Notes under the pieces: generated by a model
What the model was told of the DNA's origin: nothing
Seen by the model: only the letters and a program-made list of their open reading frames with translations
Databases searched by the model: none
Source of the DNA: Actinomycetota bacterium
GTDB taxonomy: Bacteria; Actinomycetota; Thermoleophilia; Solirubrobacterales; Solirubrobacteraceae
Assembly (NCBI GenBank): GCA_005888335.1
Contig: VAWY01000102.1
Span: 1-19,948 of the forward strand
Length of the DNA stretch: 19,948 bases
Reading direction: 5' to 3'
Part shown: positions 15,243-19,948 of the stretch, in pieces
Numbering within the stretch: the first letter of the stretch is position 1
Layout of the letters: each line of letters starts with the position of its first letter
Position numbers and translations under genes: made by a program

Positions 15243-16868
15243 GTGCCCGAGAGCGCGGTGCAGGCGCTCGCCCTGCCGCCGGCGCGCGAGCCGGACGGCG
15301 CGCCGGCGCTGCGCGGCGACGTGCGGGCCTTCCTCGCCGAGCAGGTCTTCGTCCCCCGCTGCGACGCCTGGGGGTCGGCGTGGGGCTGGTCGCCGCCGTT
15401 CTCGCGCGCGCTCGCCGCCCGCGGCTGGATCGGCATGACGTGGCCGCGGCGCTACGGCGGCGCGGGACGCAGCGCGCTCGACCGCTACGTGGTCACCGAG
15501 GAGCTGCTCGCGGCGGGGGCCCCGGTCAGCGCGCACTGGGTCGCCGACCGCCAGACCGGCCCGGCGCTGCTGCGCTTCGGCACCGAGGAGCAGCGCGAGC
15601 GGTTCCTGCCGGCGATGGCCCGCGCCGAGTGGGCGTTCGCGATCGGCATGAGCGAGGCGGGCAGCGGGTCGGACCTCGCCTCGGTCGCCACCCGCGCCGA
15701 GCGCGTCGATGGCGGCTGGCGGGTCGAGGGCACGAAGAAATGGACCGGCGGCGCGCACGTCGCCGACTTCTTCGTCGTGCTGTGCCGGACGAGCCCGCCC
15801 GGTGAGGACCGGCACGCCGGGCTGACGCAGCTCATCGTCGACCTGCGCTCGCCGGGCATCTCGACGCGGCCGATCCGGCTGATGCACGGCGTCCACCAGT
15901 GGAACGAGGTGCGCCTCGACGGCGTCTTCGTGCCCGACGGCATGATCCTCGGCGAGGTCGGCGCCGGCTGGGGGCAGGTCGTCGCCGAGCTGGCCAACGA
16001 GCGCAGCGGGCCCGAGCGCGTCCTCAGCACGTTCCCGCTGCTCGCCGCGTTCGCCGCGGCCGCCGAGGCCGAGGACGACCCGCGCGTGCTGACGGCGCTC
16101 GGCGCGCTGGTCGCGCGGCTGGCCGCCCTGCGGCGCCTGTCGCTGGGCGTCGCCTGCGCGCTCGACGAAGGCCGCTCGCCCGAGGTCCAGGCGGCGCTGG
16201 TCAAGGACCTCGGCACGGCGTTCGAGCGCGACGTCGTCGAGGCCGCCCGCGCCGCGCGGCCGTTCCTGCGCCGCGGCTCCGACGCTCGCCTCGACGAGCT
16301 GCTCGCGCAGGCGCAGCTGAGCACACCCGGCTTCACCCTGCGCGGCGGGACGACGGAGATCCTGCGCTCGATCGTCGCCCGGCAGCTCGTGTCCGCCGCC
16401 CTGCCCGGCGTCGACGAGCTCGCCGGGCGCGCCGTCGAGCCGAGCGGCGACGGGCCGCTCGGACGCGCGATGGCGATCGCGGAAGCGGCCGAGGTGGTGC
16501 TCGACCTCGCGCTCGTCCACGCCCGCACGCGCGAGCAGTTCGGCCGCCCGCTCGCGCGCTTCCAGGCCGTCCAGCACCACCTCGCCGTCCTCGCCGGGCA
16601 CGTCATGTTCGCGCGCGCCGCCGTCGACTGCGGCGAGGAGGTCGCCAAGATCTGCACGAGCGCGGCGGCCGGCGAGGTCGTCCGCCTCGGCCATCAGCTC
16701 CACGGCGCGGTCGGCTACAGCGACGAGCACCCGCTGCACCGGTTCACGCGGCCGCTCTGGGCGTGGCGCGACGAGCTCGGCACCGAGGGCGAGTGGGCGG
16801 CGCGGCTCGGCGGGCGGATGGCGGGCGGCGAGCTGTGGGCGCGGCTCAGCCCGGCCGGCGGATCCTGA
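15243..16868 (+). CDS. Acyl-CoA dehydrogenase with a second fused C-terminal helical domain
   Basis: A 541-aa flavoenzyme expected to introduce a double bond into an acyl-CoA. Residues about 20-385 form a complete acyl-CoA dehydrogenase: N-terminal helices, the flavin/substrate motif FAIGMSEAGSGSDLAS (132-147), KKWTGGAHVADFF (165-177), and the C-terminal helical part ending GGTTEILRSIVARQL. The position where MCAD-type enzymes carry the catalytic Glu before 'GT' is Gly here. Residues about 400-520 are a second C-terminal helical domain: RTREQFGRPLARFQAVQHHLA (428-448) and QLHGAVGYSDEHPLHRFTR (485-503), as seen in the partner subunit of heteromeric alpha-beta enzymes, but without that subunit's N-terminal and beta domains. 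Usual length is 380-400 aa per subunit. GTG start, probably leaderless. It should work with the synthetase and crotonase. Confidence 0.93.
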   Translation: MPESAVQALALPPAREPDGAPALRGDVRAFLAEQVFVPRCDAWGSAWGWSPPFSRALAARGWIGMTWPRRYGGAGRSALDRYVVTEELLAAGAPVSAHWVADRQTGPALLRFGTEEQRERFLPAMARAEWAFAIGMSEAGSGSDLASVATRAERVDGGWRVEGTKKWTGGAHVADFFVVLCRTSPPGEDRHAGLTQLIVDLRSPGISTRPIRLMHGVHQWNEVRLDGVFVPDGMILGEVGAGWGQVVAELANERSGPERVLSTFPLLAAFAAAAEAEDDPRVLTALGALVARLAALRRLSLGVACALDEGRSPEVQAALVKDLGTAFERDVVEAARAARPFLRRGSDARLDELLAQAQLSTPGFTLRGGTTEILRSIVARQLVSAALPGVDELAGRAVEPSGDGPLGRAMAIAEAAEVVLDLALVHARTREQFGRPLARFQAVQHHLAVLAGHVMFARAAVDCGEEVAKICTSAAAGEVVRLGHQLHGAVGYSDEHPLHRFTRPLWAWRDELGTEGEWAARLGGRMAGGELWARLSPAGGS

Positions 16869-17022
16869 AGAGGACCGCCTCGTAGACGGGCGGGCGCGCG
16901 GTGTACCAGTACGTGAAGCGACTGACGACGCACCCCGCGGCGCCGACGCGCTCGACCGCGCGGCTCACGCGCGCGTCGAGCGACGACGCGTCGCCGTCGA
17001 TCAGCCGGGCCAGCTGTTCCAT
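16846..17022 (-). CDS. Small protein of unknown function (58 aa) with aromatic core
   Basis: An ATG-initiated frame (MEQLARLIDGDASSLDARVS...) with an amphipathic N-terminal helix of about 26 residues and a more hydrophobic, aromatic second half, CVVSRFTYWYTARPPVYEAV, ending LFRIRRPG. I do not recognise it. Nearly all third codon positions are G or C (exceptions are one GAA and one AGT), and the residue mix is balanced, unlike antisense shadow frames here, so I think it is real. GACGAT lies 7 nt before the ATG, fitting the leaderless pattern of the neighbours; there is no Shine-Dalgarno sequence. It is convergent with the dehydrogenase and overlaps its last 23 nt. Downstream of the Mo-hydroxylase on the same strand, but separated from it by a tandem repeat. 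Confidence 0.55.
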   Translation of the reverse strand: MEQLARLIDGDASSLDARVSRAVERVGAAGCVVSRFTYWYTARPPVYEAVLFRIRRPG

Positions 17023-17096
17023 GGTCGAGATCGTCGGCCGCGCGCGGCCGCGGCGATACCGACCGCCGGGCCCAACCTGCTTCGACCGGCGGGCGG

Positions 17097-17235
17097 GACC
17101 CCGGCAGAAGCGCCCCTGTTGCCCGCGCCGCCCTGTGCCGGGGACCCCCGCCCTCGCCCGGCGCCCGACCCCGGCAGGAGCGCCCTTGTTGCCCGCGCCG
17201 TCCGGTGCCGGGGACCCCCGCCCTCGCGCGGCGCC
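17097..17235. repeat. Two tandem 70-bp units, each with a hairpin
   Basis: Unit 1 (17097-17166) and unit 2 (17167-17235) match with about five substitutions. Each contains the inverted pair CCCCGGCA/TGCCGGGG (17099-17106 with 17136-17143; 17169-17176 with 17206-17213). In unit 1 the stem extends past an A-A mismatch by GGG/CCC. They directly follow the Mo-hydroxylase stop, so they may act as tandem terminators or mRNA-end protectors. I see no gene in 17023-17235. Confidence 0.75.
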
Positions 17236-19494
17236 CTAGTCGACCGCGCGCCACACGCGCTCGGGCGTCATCGGCAGCCGCCGCAGGCGCACGCCGGCCG
17301 CCGCGGCGATCGCGTTGGCGACGGCCGGCGCGACGGCGACCACGGGCGCCTCGCCGATGCCCTTGGCGCCGAACGGCCCGTCGGGGGCGGGCACCTCGAC
17401 GACCTCGGCGCGGATCGCCGGCACGAGGCCGGCCGTCGGCATGGTGTAGTCGGCGAACGAGGCGGTGCGCAGGGCGCCGCCCTCGTCGTGGACGAGCTCC
17501 TCGTACAGCGCCCAGCCGAGGCCCTGCGCGGCGCCGCCGACGAGCTGGCCCTCGACGAGCGCCGGGTTGAGCGCGCGGCCGACGTCCTGCGCGATGACGT
17601 GGTCGAGGACGGTGACCTCGCCGGTGTCGCGGTCGACACGCACGCGCACGAGGTGCGCGGCCGCCGACGGCGCGCGGCTCGTCTGCGCGACGCCGGCCCG
17701 TCCCTCGGGCGGCTCGTACGGGCTGCCGAAGCGCAGGATCCGCCCGGCGAGCTCCCGGACGGCCAGCGCTCGGCCCGGGGCGCCGCGCGGGCGCACCTCG
17801 CCGTCGGCGATCTCGAGGTCCTCGGGCGCGATCTCGAGCACGCCGCTCGCTGCCTTCAGCAGCCGCTCGCGCGCCTCGGCGGCGGCGCGCTCGACGGCCC
17901 GGCCGACCGTGTAGGTGACCTTGCTGCCGCCGCTGATCCCGGCGTACGCGGTGCCTGCCGTGTCGCCGGCGACGACGCGGACCTGCTCGACCGGGAGGCC
18001 GAACGCCTCGGCGGCGATCGCCGCGAAGACCGTCTCGGTGCCGGTCATGTCGACCGCGCCGGTGACCACGGTCAGCCCGCCGTCGGCGTCCAGCCGGCAG
18101 CTGGCGGCCGCCGGCTCCAGGCCTCCCGGCCAGTAGCCGATCGCCACGCCGACGCCCTCGCCGTCGGTGGCCTCGCCGCGCGCGCGCCAGAGCGCGTCCT
18201 CACGCAGGCGCTCGAGGCACTCGCGCGCCCCGAAGACGGGGAACGGCTTGCCGTCGATGCCGGTGTCGCCCTCGCCGAGCACGTTGCGCGCGCGCAGCTC
18301 GATCGGGTCGAGGCCGAGCCGCCCGGCGAGCTCGTCGATCAGCGACTCCACGGCGAACGCCGCCGGCGGCGCGCCGGGCGCGCGGTAGGCCCCGAAGCCG
18401 ACGCGGTTGGTCAGCACGCCGTAGGCGGCGAGGTCGTGCGCCGCCCAGCGGTACGGGCCGGCGGCGAGCGTCGCCGAGATCCCCTCGATCCCGAACTCGG
18501 CGTTGGTGCCGCGGTCGCAGACCACGCGGCCGCGGATCGCCGTCAGCGCGCCGTCCGCCCTGGCGCCGAGCTCGAGCTCGACGATCTGGGCGCCGGCCGG
18601 GTTGGACGCCGCGAAGTCCTCGCCGCGCGTGAGCGTCAGGCGGACCGGGCGGCGCAGGCGCAGCGCGGCGGCGGCGACGAGCGGCTCGACGATCAGCAGC
18701 TTGCCCCCGAACGCCCCGCCCAGCGGCGCGGCGCGCACGCGGACGCGATGGTGCGGCAGGCCGAGCGCGTCGGCGAGGTCCTGGCGGGTCATGAACGCGC
18801 CCTGCGTGCTCGTGCTGACGACGAGCTCGCCCTCCGGCTCCAGCCACGCGGTGGCGGTCTGCGGCTCGAGGTAGCCCTGGTACATCCACGGCGTCTCGAA
18901 CCGCCCGGCGACGACGACGTCGCTGGCGGCGAGCGCGGCGGCGGCATCTCCGGAGCGCAGGCGCTGGCGCCCGACGACGTTGTCGGAGAGCGGCTCGGCG
19001 GGCGCCTCCTCTTCGGCGCTTGCCACGGCCGCGTGTGCTGCACCGACGTCGGAGTCCTCCTGCGCCCGCTCGCGCTGGCGGGCCGGCGGCGAGGCGGGGT
19101 CCATCGCGGCCTCGAGGTCGAGCACCGCGGGCAGCGCCTCGTAGTCGACGTCGACCGCGTCGGCCCCGTCGGCCGCGGCCGCCTCGCTCGCCGCGATGAC
19201 CAGCGCGACGGGCTGGCCGGCGAAAACGACCTCTTCGCGCGCCAGCGGCTCGCCGGTCCGGCCCGGCGTGCCCGCCACGATGGGCAGGTCGGCCGCGGTC
19301 AGGACGGCGACGACGCCGGGGGTGCGGAGGGCCGCTTCGCCGTTGAGCGCGGTGATGCGGGCGTGGGCCTGCGGCGCCAGGACGGGGCGGGCGTGGAGCA
19401 GCCCGGCGAGCGGCAGGTCGGCGGCGTAGCGGGTCGTGCCGCGGACCTTGGCCTCGCCGTCGAGGCGGCGGCGGGGGATGCCGATGGCGGGCAT
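17236..19494 (-). CDS. Xanthine dehydrogenase/CoxL-family molybdenum hydroxylase, Mo-binding large subunit
   Basis: A 752-aa molybdopterin-binding subunit that would hydroxylate a heteroaromatic ring or aldehyde with water as oxygen donor. It has the N-terminal hammerhead domain (RLDGEAKVRGTTRYAADL), TSTQGAFMTRQDLA, GGAFGGK (259-265), GAYRAPGAPPAAF, the QDVGRALNP and GQLVGGAAQGLGWALYEE motifs, and catalytic E715 in GAKGIGEAPVV. It has AYRAPG rather than the AYxCSFR loop of form I CO dehydrogenase, so it is not a CO oxidiser of that type. A Glu/Ala-rich insertion (about 134-168) interrupts the linker before DNVVGRQRL. No FAD or 2Fe-2S subunit lies next to it; partners must be outside the window or unlinked. 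TACCGT 7 nt before the ATG suggests a leaderless transcript. Confidence 0.93.
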   Translation of the reverse strand: MPAIGIPRRRLDGEAKVRGTTRYAADLPLAGLLHARPVLAPQAHARITALNGEAALRTPGVVAVLTAADLPIVAGTPGRTGEPLAREEVVFAGQPVALVIAASEAAAADGADAVDVDYEALPAVLDLEAAMDPASPPARQRERAQEDSDVGAAHAAVASAEEEAPAEPLSDNVVGRQRLRSGDAAAALAASDVVVAGRFETPWMYQGYLEPQTATAWLEPEGELVVSTSTQGAFMTRQDLADALGLPHHRVRVRAAPLGGAFGGKLLIVEPLVAAAALRLRRPVRLTLTRGEDFAASNPAGAQIVELELGARADGALTAIRGRVVCDRGTNAEFGIEGISATLAAGPYRWAAHDLAAYGVLTNRVGFGAYRAPGAPPAAFAVESLIDELAGRLGLDPIELRARNVLGEGDTGIDGKPFPVFGARECLERLREDALWRARGEATDGEGVGVAIGYWPGGLEPAAASCRLDADGGLTVVTGAVDMTGTETVFAAIAAEAFGLPVEQVRVVAGDTAGTAYAGISGGSKVTYTVGRAVERAAAEARERLLKAASGVLEIAPEDLEIADGEVRPRGAPGRALAVRELAGRILRFGSPYEPPEGRAGVAQTSRAPSAAAHLVRVRVDRDTGEVTVLDHVIAQDVGRALNPALVEGQLVGGAAQGLGWALYEELVHDEGGALRTASFADYTMPTAGLVPAIRAEVVEVPAPDGPFGAKGIGEAPVVAVAPAVANAIAAAAGVRLRRLPMTPERVWRAVD

Positions 19495-19501
19495 TGGGCG
19501 G

Positions 19502-19507
19502 ACGGTA
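19502..19507 (-). promoter_or_regulatory. Possible -10 element TACCGT for the Mo-hydroxylase gene
   Basis: On the minus strand TACCGT fits TAnnnT and ends 7 nt before the ATG at 19494. There is no Shine-Dalgarno sequence, so the transcript may begin at or near the start codon. No convincing -35 is seen; the region upstream is the tandem repeat. Confidence 0.45.
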
Positions 19508-19510
19508 GTG

Positions 19511-19714
19511 GTTGGCGCTCAGTGCGACGTGGCGCGCGGGGGTGCTACCGCGCCGGTGGCACCGAGGGGATACGGACCGTCGTGGCGCTCAGCGCGCTTC
19601 GGCGCGCCGGGTCGCAGCGGCGTCGGTGGCACCGAGGGGAAACGGACCGTCGTGGCGCACAGTGCGCTTCGTCGCGCCGGGTCGCGGCGGCGTCGGTGGC
19701 ACCGAGGGGAAACG
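19511..19714. repeat. Tandem 70-bp repeat, about 2.9 units, upstream of the Mo-hydroxylase
   Basis: GGCACCGAGGGGA recurs at 19558, 19628 and 19698, exactly 70 bp apart, with long flanking identity (e.g. ACGGACCGTCGTGGCGC at 19572 and 19642). A degenerate partial unit (19511-19560) precedes and a short piece of a third ends near 19714. One unit has GCGCGC-TTCG-GCGCGC (19592-19607), a stem with a UUCG tetraloop. Since 70 is not a multiple of 3 and frames are not preserved, I take it as non-coding. No spacers, so not CRISPR. Confidence 0.8.
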
Positions 19715-19948
19715 AGCCTGGTCCGCGCCCGGGCCGAGCGTCTGCGCGCCAGGCGCGGGCTCCCCGAGCATCGAGGGAGCGATCGACCGCCATATGCGCG
19801 GTCGATCGCACCCTCGTCGCGAACCGAGCGGCAACCCGCCAGGCACCCCCAGGGAGGCGCGCGGAGCGCGCTCGACAGGTGCGGTCACAAGGTCAAACCG
19901 CTCCTTTCCCTCGGTGCAATCCGACGACGCACCGACCCGCACCAAACG
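19715..19948. other. Intergenic stretch with no supported gene
   Basis: Open frames here on the minus strand run into the tandem repeat, change composition and lack ribosome sites, so I do not call them. A GTG at 19914 on the plus strand opens a frame to the window end but has no Shine-Dalgarno sequence and is too short to judge. The stretch contains the hairpin at 19772-19816, and GCGGT/ACCGC (19881-19885 with 19897-19901) around two GGTCA copies. Confidence 0.5.
19772..19816. other. Long inverted repeat (19-nt arms, 7-nt loop)
   Basis: CGAGGG-A-GCGATCGACCGC (19772-19790) pairs with GCGGTCGATCGC-A-CCCTCG (19798-19816) with a single A-A mismatch, around the loop CATATGC. The inner 12 bp are perfect. 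It could be a factor-independent terminator of a gene outside the window, a protein-binding site, or a recombination site. There is no T-run after either arm. Confidence 0.7.

Noticed and set aside
16901..17239. 112-codon plus-strand frame downstream of the acyl-CoA dehydrogenase
   Set aside because: Its second half is made by the 70-bp repeat, composition is Pro/Arg-rich, and the minus-strand 58-aa frame has better codon bias.
17236..19494. Aerobic carbon monoxide dehydrogenase large subunit (coxL form I)
   Set aside because: The AYxCSFR active-site loop is absent; the position reads AYRAPG, and medium and small subunit genes are not adjacent.
19511..19714. Possible CRISPR array in the 70-bp repeats
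   Set aside because: Repeats are directly contiguous with no variable spacers, units are too long and diverge, and no cas gene is present.
19545..19945. Two overlapping minus-strand frames of 88 and 118 codons over the tandem repeat
   Set aside because: They change frame relative to each repeat unit (70 is not divisible by 3), have no ribosome site and show no motif.
19914..19948. Possible plus-strand gene beginning at GTG 19914 and running off the window
   Set aside because: No Shine-Dalgarno sequence or -10 hexamer at the leaderless distance, and only 11 codons are visible.

Overview
The window is about 20 kb of very GC-rich DNA with G/C-ending codons throughout. It looks like chromosomal DNA of a high-GC actinomycete. 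Gene content (RND pumps in what is probably a one-membrane cell, SPW-type membrane protein, acyl-CoA enzymes, CoxL-like hydroxylase) fits soil Thermoleophilia/Solirubrobacterales best, but that placement is inference without any database search. No rRNA, tRNA, CRISPR array, transposase or phage gene was seen.

Region 1 (1-8856) is a transport and sensing block. It holds the C-terminal half of an RND permease (copy A), a tiny lipoprotein resembling only the end of an RND adaptor, and a complete RND permease (copy B), all on the plus strand and tightly spaced. A convergent minus-strand set follows: SPW-like membrane protein, sensor kinase and OmpR-type regulator, transcribed regulator first. Divergent from the regulator lies an orphan 193-aa C-terminal piece of a third RND permease (copy C). 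The same TGAGA direct repeat with an 11-bp period lies just upstream of both the regulator and the SPW gene, suggesting one shared operator.

Region 2 (8857-12149) carries a secreted metallophosphoesterase with a Pro-rich linker and C-terminal domain, a probable Pro-rich miniprotein, a group II PLP-dependent decarboxylase and a basic 68-aa protein.

Region 3 (12150-16868) is a CoA-dependent acid metabolism module: an acyl-CoA synthetase, a crotonase-fold protein lacking both usual catalytic glutamates, an alpha/beta hydrolase overlapping it by 4 nt, and a divergently transcribed acyl-CoA dehydrogenase with an extra C-terminal helical domain. Together they could activate, oxidise and cleave an organic acid; the substrate is unknown.

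Region 4 (16846-19948) holds an unrecognised 58-aa protein, and a molybdenum hydroxylase large subunit without its FAD and Fe-S partners. That gene is bracketed by two different tandem repeats that both have a period of 70 bp. The last 230 bp is non-coding as far as I can see and contains a long perfect-looking hairpin.

Several genes have a TAnnnT-like or nACGAT hexamer only 6-7 nt before the start codon and no Shine-Dalgarno sequence, suggesting leaderless transcripts are common here.
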